From: Mycobacterium lacus
GTDB taxonomy: Bacteria > Actinomycetota > Actinomycetes > Mycobacteriales > Mycobacteriaceae
Direction of reading: 5' to 3'
DNA: 64,000 nt
Assembly: GCF_010731535.1 (NCBI RefSeq)
Contig: NZ_AP022581.1
Span: forward strand, 2,489,952-2,553,951
Positions within the stretch are counted from its first letter, which is position 1, and every line of letters begins with the position of its first letter. Shown here piece after piece: positions 46,132 to 54,895 of the stretch. The notes below the pieces were generated by a model, which worked only from the letters and a program-made list of their open reading frames with translations, was not told the origin of the DNA and did not search any database. Both the position numbers and the translations under genes were made by a program.

Positions 46132-46418
46132 AGCCGTAGCCTACCCAGAACGATTGAACCCACAGGCACGGCCGCGACCCGTCTCGTGCCGACGCTGTTG
46201 CCTGGGCGCCGTCCAATGAACCGGGCGGCGGGTTCTTGGTTTTGCTCGAGACTTGGTGAGCGAAACACGAATCGGCGATGCCCGAGAAGTGCTCCCGGGG
46301 CTGTCCCGGGGCCGAATATCCGTTTCTGCGTTGCGTGATTCAGGGGAAAACAGCCCAACATCCAGGCCATTATTGCCTGCCAAAGACAGCGATTAGCTGG
46401 TTAACTGTCAGCAATCTG

Positions 46419-46434
46419 CCAGCTAATTGGCTGG
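46419..46434. promoter_or_regulatory. Palindrome in the divergent promoter region of the novel cluster
   Basis: CCAGCTAATTGGCTGG has 5-bp arms (CCAGC/GCTGG) plus a partly symmetric TAATTG centre. It is 29 bp before the ATG at 46463, in an AT-richer stretch (46370-46440), and could be an operator or lie in the -10/-35 region. The rest of 46132-46462 is a 330 bp intergenic region with no supported gene. Confidence 0.4.
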
Positions 46435-46462
46435 TAGCCTGTCGACAACATCCGCGAGGAGA

Positions 46463-46510
46463 ATGGGTATGACACGGCCCCGATTTAAACAGGCGCGGCG
46501 GGTCCTATGA
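46463..46510 (+). CDS. 15-residue peptide ORF with a strong ribosome binding site
   Basis: ATG 46463 follows GAGGAG by 3-4 bp. The frame encodes MGMTRPRFKQARRVL and stops at TGA 46508-46510, which overlaps the ATG (46507) of the next gene, so translation is coupled. A second possible start is ATG 46469. The peptide is strongly basic (five Arg/Lys among 15). It is either a leader peptide for coupling or a very short precursor for modification, like the seven-residue mccA of microcin C. No product is proved. Confidence 0.5.
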   Translation: MGMTRPRFKQARRVL

Positions 46511-47952
46511 GTGGTCCGGGCAGTCGTCACCGGCTCGGGACGAACATGTTCGTGCGAGAACTGGGGATGAGGTTCGCTGCCTGTCCGGCCGATTTGCTTT
46601 CCGAAACGCAGGGGCTACTCAACACGTTGGATTGGCAACTGGCCCGCGGCTGGCACACAATACGAGGCGGCGCCGGCGACGAGCACACAGCCCAGGCGCA
46701 GCGGCACGACGAAGTAATCGAGCTGCGTCTGGTGGACATCACGGCCGCGGATCGGCTGCGGCAACATCCCATGTTCGCGGGCATGGCAGCAACATCCGCT
46801 TTCCTCTACACACCGACGATGGACTTGTCACCATCCGCTGCGGAATTTGCCGCGCGATGGTGCGCATTCAGTCCCGTGGAACTCGCACGCATCGAATCGA
46901 TGACTCCCACGACAGTTCCAGGCCCGCGCTGGGCCTCGACCAACGCTCTCGTGGCGATACGAGAGCATCCGCTTATCGAAAAACTGGCAGTCGTACAGGC
47001 CGTGCTTCGCGTCACCAACGACGTCTGGTTTATTCCCAAGCCGGACAGCACGAAATATCGAGCGCGGACGCTAGCGACCATGAGCGCTCTCGGTGTTCGC
47101 GTCATGACTGACATGACCACCCTGGAGGTCGCCCAACACCTTGCCGCCGAATCAGATTCGCGCCACCTGGTCGTCGTCGACGACGGTGGCGCCCTCATTG
47201 CGGCCGTCGCCGCCCATGAGGCGCTTGCCGCGCGAGCTACCTGCATCGAGACAACAGCCCGCGGGCGCAGCTTGCTCCGCGAAGCCGGCCTCAACAACCA
47301 GTTCATCGACCTCTCCGGAACCGCGACGAAACTCGATCTCAGCAAGGCGATCGCGGTGAGCTGCCTGCGTGAATTTCTCCACCACTCTTGCCATCGCCCA
47401 CTCACCGACGCACTTGCCCATGTTGTCGGCTTCGGTGCGATCGGCCGCGAACTGGCTCTGCTATTGCGGGCAATAGGGCTGACCGTGACCATCTCGGACA
47501 TCAGCCCGCGACGGCGCAGTTTGGCAGCGAGCGACGGGTTCCGGGTGTTCGACCGGGTTGACACGGCCCTTGCCGCCCGCGTGCACCACTATCTGATCGG
47601 CTGTTCTGGACACCAAACCGTGGACCTGCGCATCGGTGCCCTTCTTGCCGACGGCGCGATGGTTTGCGCTGCATCCTCGCAAGACCTGGCCAAAATCGTC
47701 GCCGAAGCGCGCAACGCAGGCATTGCTCGCAGCATCGCAGGGACAGGACTGGAGGTGCGGATTCCGTCGGGCCCGTCGCTCATCGTCCTTGCCGAAGGCA
47801 ACGCGATAAACCTCTTTCACGCCGAAGGCGTCCCAGATCCAGACTTCCGCTGCTTCGAGAACGAGGTGGTCTCCAACATCTTCGCGGCGATCCAGGCAAA
47901 GCCGGCGACCACGACCAACCCGGCCGTCCCCGCTGCAGCGACGGACAGCTAA
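46507..47952 (+). CDS. S-adenosylhomocysteine hydrolase-like NAD-binding protein
   Basis: 481 residues, start ATG 46507. SAHH superfamily features from about residue 200: VVVDDGGALIAA (SAHH DDGGD), CIETTARGRS (ETTTG), the Rossmann GFGAIGREL near residues 307-315 with an acidic residue after beta2 (ISDISP), and SLIVLAEGNAINL (LAEGRLVNL). In SAHH the catalytic Lys is in VTKSKFD; here GTATKLD keeps a Lys. The N-terminal 200 residues do not show the SAHH substrate His motif and are unlike it. NAD-dependent redox/elimination on a nucleoside or sugar is a reasonable guess. Tightly coupled to the peptide ORF. Confidence 0.8.
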   Translation: MSGPGSRHRLGTNMFVRELGMRFAACPADLLSETQGLLNTLDWQLARGWHTIRGGAGDEHTAQAQRHDEVIELRLVDITAADRLRQHPMFAGMAATSAFLYTPTMDLSPSAAEFAARWCAFSPVELARIESMTPTTVPGPRWASTNALVAIREHPLIEKLAVVQAVLRVTNDVWFIPKPDSTKYRARTLATMSALGVRVMTDMTTLEVAQHLAAESDSRHLVVVDDGGALIAAVAAHEALAARATCIETTARGRSLLREAGLNNQFIDLSGTATKLDLSKAIAVSCLREFLHHSCHRPLTDALAHVVGFGAIGRELALLLRAIGLTVTISDISPRRRSLAASDGFRVFDRVDTALAARVHHYLIGCSGHQTVDLRIGALLADGAMVCAASSQDLAKIVAEARNAGIARSIAGTGLEVRIPSGPSLIVLAEGNAINLFHAEGVPDPDFRCFENEVVSNIFAAIQAKPATTTNPAVPAAATDS

Positions 47953-47959
47953 CTGCCGG

Positions 47960-48982
47960 ATGCGCAGCCCCTTCGAAAACCAAAGTCCGACAGATGCTTT
48001 TGCGTCTTCGTGGGTCACTCGCGAAACGGCGGCAGCCGCCGTGGCGGCCGCCGAATCGATGCTGCGCCTTGGCGAGGTGGAGGTGCTGGATCCCGCGCCG
48101 CACGCATGGGGCTCCCGGCGACTGTGGCGCGTGCAATCGAACACCAGGCGGCTCGTCGCGAAGTTCTGGAGCGGCCGCCAAGTCCGCCGGCTTCGCGCCG
48201 AGGCGATGCTAGCCGCGAGCGCGGCGAGCGAAGCCTCACCGATCGTCGCCCCGGCCGCAGCGATCGGGTGGGGTGAAGGCCCACCGAAGACACTGCTGCA
48301 CTCACGATCTCATTACCTGGAAAACGACCCAGATGTTTGGCGGGCATGCACGCATGCCGCGTCGTTTTATCGGCTGCTCGGAGGAGCCCATGCCAGCGGC
48401 GCCGACGCACACGCCCTCGGTCGAGCACTGGCCCAACTACACCAGGTATTCCGTCACACGACGTTGCCAGTTGGCCCACGTTGGCCGGCCCTGTGCCAAG
48501 CAAGCCTGCCAAACCCTCAACCAGGTGCCCCGATCATCGTTGCGCAACAACGGATCCGGCAGCGGGCCAAGGAGTTGGCGGCAATGCCCACGACGGTGGT
48601 GCATGGCGACGCCAGGTATGACAACGCAATCCGGGTCGATCGCGGCGTCATCGTGTTGATCGATCTGGAGTTCTGTCGTCGCGACTCATCGCTATTCGAC
48701 CTCGCCTCCCTGGTAGCCCCGACGCGGACGACCGATGGCAACTTCCAGATGGCTACTGCGGCCGAATTAGCGCAAGCCACACAGGGATACGAGTCGATCG
48801 CCGGCGACCTCAGTCGAGCTTGTTGGGCATTGTTGCCCACCGTCGTCCTGGCGCATTACGCAATCGTGGCGATGGACTTGCGCACGCGCCCAACGGAGAA
48901 CCTGCACGTACTACAGCTCGTTTCCGACCTGCTTGAGCAAATCGACGATCTGATCGCCGATGTACGGCGGTTGGTAGTGTGA
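47960..48982 (+). CDS. APH-type phosphotransferase
   Basis: 340 residues, 7 bp after the SAHH-like gene. Kinase-like fold: VHGDARYDNAI (Brenner motif H-G-D-x4-N, catalytic Asp near residue 217) and the metal-binding IDLEFCRRDSSLFDLA, where APH enzymes usually have IDWE. The N-terminal Lys of the ATP lobe is in VAKFWSGRQ. It should phosphorylate an alcohol or amine of a small molecule made in this cluster. Confidence 0.75.
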   Translation: MRSPFENQSPTDAFASSWVTRETAAAAVAAAESMLRLGEVEVLDPAPHAWGSRRLWRVQSNTRRLVAKFWSGRQVRRLRAEAMLAASAASEASPIVAPAAAIGWGEGPPKTLLHSRSHYLENDPDVWRACTHAASFYRLLGGAHASGADAHALGRALAQLHQVFRHTTLPVGPRWPALCQASLPNPQPGAPIIVAQQRIRQRAKELAAMPTTVVHGDARYDNAIRVDRGVIVLIDLEFCRRDSSLFDLASLVAPTRTTDGNFQMATAAELAQATQGYESIAGDLSRACWALLPTVVLAHYAIVAMDLRTRPTENLHVLQLVSDLLEQIDDLIADVRRLVV

Positions 48983-48998
48983 CGATGCGGAGGTGGCT

Positions 48999-49268
48999 AT
49001 GACCGAGCAGGAGGCTCGCCAACTTCTCGAACGCGGGCTTACCAGCCTGCTGGGCAAAGCCATAACAATTACCACGGATCGTGCCGAAACGGTACGGCTG
49101 ACTGAGCTGGGCGCCGCTTCCGTTCGTCTGTTGTTCGAATTGGCTGCCAGGCTCGAATCATTAGGCGGATTCGTCTTCGATGATTATGACGTCACCGCCG
49201 AAAACTTCGCCACCGTCGAGAGTCTGGTAGCCACCCTCTGTCACTACGAGTTGGACACGGCGCCCTAG
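48999..49268 (+). CDS. Carrier-protein-like protein
   Basis: 89 residues from ATG 48999 with GGAGG 5 bp before it. Helical ACP/PCP-like pattern; the candidate pantetheine serine is in LTELGAASVRLLFELAARLE, where the usual D-S-L is A-S-V. The following acidic segment GFVFDDYDVTAENFATVESL is like helix III of carrier proteins. The missing Asp may alter recognition by a phosphopantetheinyl transferase. It lies between two kinases in the operon. Confidence 0.65.
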   Translation: MTEQEARQLLERGLTSLLGKAITITTDRAETVRLTELGAASVRLLFELAARLESLGGFVFDDYDVTAENFATVESLVATLCHYELDTAP

Positions 49269-49272
49269 CGAT

Positions 49273-50631
49273 ATGCTCGACTTGCTGACCGACTTCCACG
49301 TCCTGGACGGCGTTGTGCTGATAACCGGCAGGCCCTCCGCGGGAAAGACGACGCTGGCCCGTGCCCTTGCCGACTGTGTGGGGGCGAAGCATGTGAGCGT
49401 CGGCGACCAGATACGGTGGCTGCGCACGTCGGACGTGTGGACCGACGTTGATGCGGAAGCGTACGACGGGCACCGGCCGTTTCCCATCTCGACACTCACC
49501 AGAGCGCTGAGCCGTGGGATCGGGCGGACACCATGGCGAACACTAGTGCTCGACGGTTCCGTCGGACTCCGCGAAGCTGTCGTCGACGTCACCGGCCGCT
49601 CGCCCGTCGTTGAACTGCAACTCACGGTCGACGACACAACTGCCATGAATCGGCTTGCAGCACGAGCAATCTCCGGTCAACGTCAGTGCGAGACGCTCGC
49701 AGTCATCCAGCGGCGCGCGACCATATGGCGCGATTACAGCGACAGGTCCTGCCCGCCCTGGCCCGTCAGACCGCTCGATGCCAACGCAAGCGCAGCCGAC
49801 CTGCTTGGCCGCGCGCTGAGGGAATTGGTCGTCCGCGGTACCGCCGACGCGTCCAAACAGCTCGCCCGCGTTGACCCGGTCGCCGGGCAAACACTGGGGC
49901 GCCAACTCATCGACCTGGCCGATCGCGCGCGGTCAACCGCTCAACCGTACGCCGCCGAACTCAAACCGAATACCGCCGACCGCACCGGCATCCTGCTGAT
50001 CAAGCCCGGATTGGGCCAGTGTGCCGCGACATTCGAACGATTCGCCGACTGGATCGGGCGCGCCGGCTACCACGTCTCGGCAGCGACCGCATGGCCGCTG
50101 ACGGCACCCGACGTTGTTCGACGAATTGCCGCGCACCACGGTGCTCACTATGTGAATTGCCGATGGGGCGACCGAGTGGTGGCACACATTGCCGGCGATC
50201 CACGCCCGGTCGTCGGATACCTGCAGACAAGACCACCTCCTGCGGAATGGTTGTCGGACATGACGATACGGACACGGGTAAAACAGGGACAGAGCCTCTG
50301 GGTTGACGTCGATGGCGAGCGCGCGGTGGTCAACTCGCATGTGCCCGGTGTCATTGCCGGGTGGTTCTCAGAGCGGAACGACGTCGTGCTCGCGCTTGCG
50401 GTTGACGGGCCGACGTTGGCAATGCACGAGGATCGGTCAGCGACCCTGGGGGTCCCCGACCCTGGCCAGGCATTGCCGCGGAGCCTTCGAGGCAGCGCCT
50501 ATGCAGGTCAGATACCGTTCGGCCGCCGGCCAACCCTGCAGAACAACGGATTCCACGCGTCGGACTCACCGACGGCCGCCGAACTGGAAATGCGAGTGTG
50601 GTTCGCCGACCACTCGCCTAAGCGTGCATGA
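49273..50631 (+). CDS. P-loop kinase fused to a nucleoside diphosphate kinase-like domain
   Basis: 452 residues, 4 bp after the carrier-like gene. N-terminal adenylate-kinase-like P-loop (GRPSAGKTT, residues 19-27) with RALA-type core to about residue 200. The C-terminal half has NDK features in order: TGILLIKPG (residue about 238), then [19 protein letters not shown] (NDK TNPxxAxPGTIRG), then [14 protein letters not shown] (NDK NxxHGSDS), so the catalytic His and Asn are present. This suggests NMP- to NTP-level phosphorylation by one polypeptide. The end overlaps the convergent ecfT gene by 14 bp. Confidence 0.75.
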   Translation: MLDLLTDFHVLDGVVLITGRPSAGKTTLARALADCVGAKHVSVGDQIRWLRTSDVWTDVDAEAYDGHRPFPISTLTRALSRGIGRTPWRTLVLDGSVGLREAVVDVTGRSPVVELQLTVDDTTAMNRLAARAISGQRQCETLAVIQRRATIWRDYSDRSCPPWPVRPLDANASAADLLGRALRELVVRGTADASKQLARVDPVAGQTLGRQLIDLADRARSTAQPYAAELKPNTADRTGILLIKPGLGQCAATFERFADWIGRAGYHVSAATAWPLTAPDVVRRIAAHHGAHYVNCRWGDRVVAHIAGDPRPVVGYLQTRPPPAEWLSDMTIRTRVKQGQSLWVDVDGERAVVNSHVPGVIAGWFSERNDVVLALAVDGPTLAMHEDRSATLGVPDPGQALPRSLRGSAYAGQIPFGRRPTLQNNGFHASDSPTAAELEMRVWFADHSPKRA

Positions 50632-51463
50632 TCGTCTCGATCGCCACCGCGGCACCGCTGGCCATGACGGTGATGGCGAGCGCAACCCAGTCCGCCAACT
50701 TCGGTCGCGCCGGATTCGCCGACAACTGCCCGGTGCCGCCGCGGGCGGTGATCGCGTCACCCATCTCGTCGGCGCGACGCAGCGTCACCGTCATGGCCGC
50801 GGCGAGCAGGTCGATCAATTCCCGTGCGTGCCGCTGGCGCCGAGCCTTGCGGCTCGGCGGTACCCGCTTGGGTCGTAGCCGGCGAGCGGCGTAGAGCACC
50901 TGGAACTCGTCGATCAACATCGGGAAGGCCCGCAGCGCGAGCGCCAAGGCGACCGCCCACTCGTCGACCGGGATCCGCAATATTCGCAACGGCCGTCCCA
51001 AAGTGGCTACGGCGGGCCCGATTTCGGCCACATTGGTGGTCCAGGACACCATCGCCCCGAGAGCAAGCAGCACGACCGACAGCGCGGTGATGCGCAAGAA
51101 ATTCAACGTCCCGCCCAGCCCAAGCTCGACCCCGCCCACCGAGATCGACGGACTGCCACCGGCCAGCGCGACTGTCAAACCGCCGATTGCGAGGACGACC
51201 CACAGCCAGCGCGGCACCGACGGCAGCGCGCCGCGCGGAATGTGTGCGATCCAGGCCGCGGCTAGCACCAGGGCCGCCATCAGCCCGATCGCGACCCATC
51301 CCGGATAGAACGTCAGCAGCACCGAGACACCGAAAACGACCACCAGCTTGGTGCCGGCCCACAAGTCGTGGATGGCCGACGTGCCGGGTACCGGAATCAG
51401 CAGGACAACCGGACGTCCGGGGCGGCGGGTCTCGCCGGGGGTCGGGACGGAAGTGGAAGTCAT
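50618..51463 (-). CDS. ECF transporter transmembrane protein EcfT (Rv2325c-like)
   Basis: 281 residues, CbiQ/EcfT family. About five to six membrane segments, then the cytoplasmic coupling helices with [14 protein letters not shown] and [14 protein letters not shown] (the Ala-Arg-Gly motif). It follows the ATPase gene by 3 bp, in the order Rv2326c-Rv2325c. Together they should import a vitamin-like substrate, not identified. It marks the right boundary of the insertion. Confidence 0.9.
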   Translation of the reverse strand: MTSTSVPTPGETRRPGRPVVLLIPVPGTSAIHDLWAGTKLVVVFGVSVLLTFYPGWVAIGLMAALVLAAAWIAHIPRGALPSVPRWLWVVLAIGGLTVALAGGSPSISVGGVELGLGGTLNFLRITALSVVLLALGAMVSWTTNVAEIGPAVATLGRPLRILRIPVDEWAVALALALRAFPMLIDEFQVLYAARRLRPKRVPPSRKARRQRHARELIDLLAAAMTVTLRRADEMGDAITARGGTGQLSANPARPKLADWVALAITVMASGAAVAIETIMHA

Positions 51464-51466
51464 TAC

Positions 51467-53506
51467 CTACCCCGCCACCTTCGGCACCGATTCCAGCACA
51501 CCGTCGCGCAGATGCAGCGTGCGCGGGCAAAGTTCCTCCATGCCGACGAAGTCATGCGAAATGACGACCACCGTCAGATCCCGCTCCCGGCGCAAGTCCT
51601 CCAGCAGCCGCACCAGACCGCGCTGGCTGGCGGCGTCCAAACCCGCCAGCGGCTCGTCGAGAATCAACGCCCGCGGCGAACACGCGAGCAGTCCGGCCAG
51701 CACGACGCGGCGCATCTGACCACCACTGAGCTGGTCGATGCGCCGCTTGCCCAGCGCCGGATCCAGCCCGACCACGGCCAGCGCAGCGGCCACGCGGTCT
51801 TCATCGCGGTGCGAAAACCCCGCTGCCGAGGCCACTTCCAGGTCGACGCGGCTGCGCATCAACTGCAGGCGGGCCGCCTGAAAGGACAACGCCACCGCAC
51901 CGACCTGCTCATGGGTGGGCCGGCCGTCAAGCAGGCACAAGCCGGTCGTGGGAATCGTCAGTCCGGCCATGATCCACGCCAGCGTCGACTTGCCCGACCC
52001 GTTTCCGCCATGGATCAGCACCCCGTCACCCTGCTCCACCACGAAGCTGATGTCGCGCAGTGCGGTCTTGGCCCACGGGGTGCCGCTGCCGTATTCGTGG
52101 CCGACGCCCACGATTTCGAGCACCGGTTGGCGCCCAACGTGATCCACCGCAGCCGCCGGCACCGGCGCCGCAACGGTCTCGACCATCTCCGTGTTGTCGG
52201 GCGAATCGGTGAGTTTGATCGTGCGGTCCGCGGAAGCGGCCTCGTTGTTGTAATGCGTGATGTGCACCAGGGCGGTCCGGTGGCGTTTGGTCAAACCGGA
52301 CAGCACGCCGAGCAGGGCATCCCGGCCCTGTTGATCGACCATCGTGGTGACCTCGTCGGCGATGAGCATCGCCGGCTCCCGGGCCAGCGCCGCCGCGAGC
52401 GCGAGGCGCTGCAGTTCGCCGCCGGAGAGGCTTCCGGTGTCGCGTTCGGCGAGGGCCTCGAGACCGACCTCGCCCAGCAACCGGCCAACATCGATCTTCA
52501 TACCTGGCGGCAGCCCCCACACCACGTCGTCGGCGACCCGGGTGCCCAGGACCTGACTTTCCGGGTGCTGCAAGACAACCGCCGTGCCGCCCAGCTTGCC
52601 CAGGCCCACCGCGCCCGGGCGATCAACCGTGCCCGACGTCGGTTCCCGACCGGCCAGGACCAGCATCAACGTGGTTTTCCCGGACCCGTTGGCGCCGGTG
52701 ATCGCTACGTGTTCGCCGACCGAGACGTCCAGGCTGACCTCGCGCAGCGCGTCCTGGCCGGCACGGGGGTAGCGGAAGCGCACCTTGTCCAACCGCACCG
52801 GAACCGGCGCGATCGGAACGTCCCTGCCCGCGTCGCCGGCTGGAGCGTCCAGCTTGTGCACATCGGGTATGCCGCGCATCCGTTCCAACAGGCGAGACAA
52901 CGCCCAAAAGCCGATCAACGACACGATCAGGATCCCGAGGGTGAAATAGCCGATCATCACCCACGGCCAGTAGTGCAGTCCATCGGCAAAATATCGCTTC
53001 AAGTCCGCACCGAACCCCTGCATATGCATACGAGTCAGGGTGGCCGCGACGCCCTCGACATTTGCGGTCATCACAGTGAAAATCAGGTGCCGCAGTCGGG
53101 CCAACAGGGCCAACAGGGCCACCATCAACGCACCGAACGCGAGCCCGGCGATCAGGGACGAGACGATCACCGTCGGTGTGCCCCGGCCCTTGCGCTTGAC
53201 GATTCCGGTCAGCCCGCCAATGTAGGCGCTGTGGACGACCCCCATGAAGCCGCCCAGCCCGGCGATCAGGAAGGCGATCACCCCAGCGGCAACCGCCGCG
53301 GCGATCAGCGCACGGACGCGGTAACGGTAGGCGAGCAAGCCCGTCGGCACCGTGCCCAGTAGCGCCAGTCCCGCAGCGAAGGGGACGACGACGGCGATGA
53401 TCGCGGTCACCGCACACAGCGCGGCCATGACCGAGGCCTGCGCCAGCTCACTCGGCGGCAGCGGCCCACCCCGGTGAGGCAAGCGGAGGGGGCCAGGCAC
53501 GGTCAC
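51467..53506 (-). CDS. ECF transporter: membrane substrate-binding domain fused to two ABC ATPases (Rv2326c-like)
   Basis: 679 residues from GTG 53506; a longer frame to 53635 would overlap the divergent marR start. N-terminal 190 residues hold about six hydrophobic segments (S-component-like). ATPase 1: Walker [10 protein letters not shown], signature [13 protein letters not shown], Walker B AMLIADE. ATPase 2: [29 protein letters not shown]. Energises the EcfT module encoded downstream. The substrate is unknown. Confidence 0.9.
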   Translation of the reverse strand: MTVPGPLRLPHRGGPLPPSELAQASVMAALCAVTAIIAVVVPFAAGLALLGTVPTGLLAYRYRVRALIAAAVAAGVIAFLIAGLGGFMGVVHSAYIGGLTGIVKRKGRGTPTVIVSSLIAGLAFGALMVALLALLARLRHLIFTVMTANVEGVAATLTRMHMQGFGADLKRYFADGLHYWPWVMIGYFTLGILIVSLIGFWALSRLLERMRGIPDVHKLDAPAGDAGRDVPIAPVPVRLDKVRFRYPRAGQDALREVSLDVSVGEHVAITGANGSGKTTLMLVLAGREPTSGTVDRPGAVGLGKLGGTAVVLQHPESQVLGTRVADDVVWGLPPGMKIDVGRLLGEVGLEALAERDTGSLSGGELQRLALAAALAREPAMLIADEVTTMVDQQGRDALLGVLSGLTKRHRTALVHITHYNNEAASADRTIKLTDSPDNTEMVETVAAPVPAAAVDHVGRQPVLEIVGVGHEYGSGTPWAKTALRDISFVVEQGDGVLIHGGNGSGKSTLAWIMAGLTIPTTGLCLLDGRPTHEQVGAVALSFQAARLQLMRSRVDLEVASAAGFSHRDEDRVAAALAVVGLDPALGKRRIDQLSGGQMRRVVLAGLLACSPRALILDEPLAGLDAASQRGLVRLLEDLRRERDLTVVVISHDFVGMEELCPRTLHLRDGVLESVPKVAG

Positions 53507-53625
53507 TTTACCGATTCTGCCAGGCACGGGCCCTGAGGCGCGGCAGCACACCGTGCCGCATCGGGTTTCGGCGGGCGGGAGGCAGCGATTGGTCTCGCAT
53601 AGCAAAGCTATGCAACGATGAGGGA

Positions 53626-54111
53626 ATGGATTCACCCCTCGCCGCCAACCACGCCGAGGTCGCCGAGCCCCATCAGGGCCTAGGAGCGGATCTACTCGGC
53701 GTGGTCGCGAGGCTCAACCGGCTGGCCACCCAGCGCATCCAGATGCCGTTGCCCTCGGCGCAGGCCAGGCTGCTGGCGACGATCGAAGCCCACGGGGAGG
53801 CCCGCATCGGTGACCTGGCCGCGGTCGACCACTGTTCCCAGCCGACGATGACCACCCAGGTGCGAAGGCTCGAGGACGCCGGCCTGGTGACCCGAACCGT
53901 CGATCCCGGAGATGCCCGGGCTGTCCGCATCCGCATCACGCCCGAGGGGATGCGCACGCTGACCGCAGTTCGAGCTGACCGGGCTGCGGCGATCGAACCG
54001 CAATTGGCCCGGCTCGACCCGGCGGATCGCCAGGTGCTCGCGGATGCCGTTGAGGTGTTGCGCCGTCTGCTGGATGACGCCACAGCTGCGCAGGGTCGCA
54101 AAACGCCGTGA
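53626..54111 (+). CDS. MarR-family transcriptional regulator (Rv2327-like)
   Basis: 161 residues. Winged helix: [40 protein letters not shown]. Divergent from the ECF transporter, which it may control; the 119 bp between the starts would hold both promoters. Its stop overlaps the next ORF (ATGA). Confidence 0.9.
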   Translation: MDSPLAANHAEVAEPHQGLGADLLGVVARLNRLATQRIQMPLPSAQARLLATIEAHGEARIGDLAAVDHCSQPTMTTQVRRLEDAGLVTRTVDPGDARAVRIRITPEGMRTLTAVRADRAAAIEPQLARLDPADRQVLADAVEVLRRLLDDATAAQGRKTP

Positions 54112-54860
54112 TCAGTGCCTTGCTCTGGGTGGATCGAACCCCTGCACATCTGTCGGTGTGGAACCCAGTGATTTGGGCGGAACCCGGTGATTTGGACGGC
54201 GGCGGCGATGCGGAGCGAGGCCTCTTGACTTCGGGCGCCTCCCCATTGACCGTATGGGCCGGATCGATGCGGTACGTCTTTGCGCCCGGCCGCGACGTTG
54301 TGGTGGGCTTCGGCAGGGAATGCGACATCCGCCTGGACCGCCCGGGCCCCGTTAACCCGCCCGCCGCGCGGCAAACGAACCCGGATCTGGTGCTGCGCTT
54401 CACTGTGGTCGGCAAGACCCTCGTTTTGTGCGCGGCCGCGGCCGTCGATGCCGCCATCCTGACCGGCTTCGTCGTCGTCGCCAAGGGCGGGCCCGTGCAC
54501 GGCGCGGTCTTGCTTCGCGATCCCGCCGTCGAGCTCTATGTGAGCGTGGCCGCCACTACCGTCGTCTCGGCGATCGTCGCGCTGGCGCTTTCCACGCTGG
54601 GCAAGTCGGCGAGAAAGGTGGTGCCGCTGCTGTTGCCGGCGGTCCTGGCTTCCTGCGTGTTCGCCGGCGGCCTTCTTTCGCTGGTCGGCACATGGGGCTT
54701 CGACCAGGTCTCCTGGTATATCCCGGCGTGGGGGTTCGCCGCCTCCGTTGATCTGCGCCGGGTCGATTCGCTGGCCACCCACAACGAGACGTGGATCTTT
54801 GGCGCAATGTGGGCCGGGCTCGTCCTGTACCGACTGCGACCACCCAGCCGTGAAAGTTAG
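54108..54860 (+). pseudogene. Collapsed FHA/ABC-2 membrane protein with large internal deletion
   Basis: 250 residues in one open frame. Residues 50-85 look like the start of an FHA domain (RYVFAPGRDVVVGFGRECDI), which breaks off after about 35 residues. From residue 95 on there are four to five membrane helices like the C-terminal ABC-2 part of Rv1747-type proteins (FAGGLLSLVGTWGFDQVSWY). The ATPase between them is missing. It may be an in-frame deletion remnant; a small membrane protein of its own is not excluded. Confidence 0.5.
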
Positions 54861-54895
54861 GTATACCGCCTGACAGAAGTCCTGGCCCGGTTTGG

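Noticed and set aside
46278..46472. 64-codon ORF with five Cys before the peptide ORF, possible Cys-rich precursor
   Set aside because: No ribosome binding site, runs through the likely promoter and operator region, and ends inside the better supported 15-codon ORF.
51368..53362. 664-codon plus-strand ORF
   Set aside because: Antisense shadow of the ECF ATPase gene, which has complete Walker and signature motifs.
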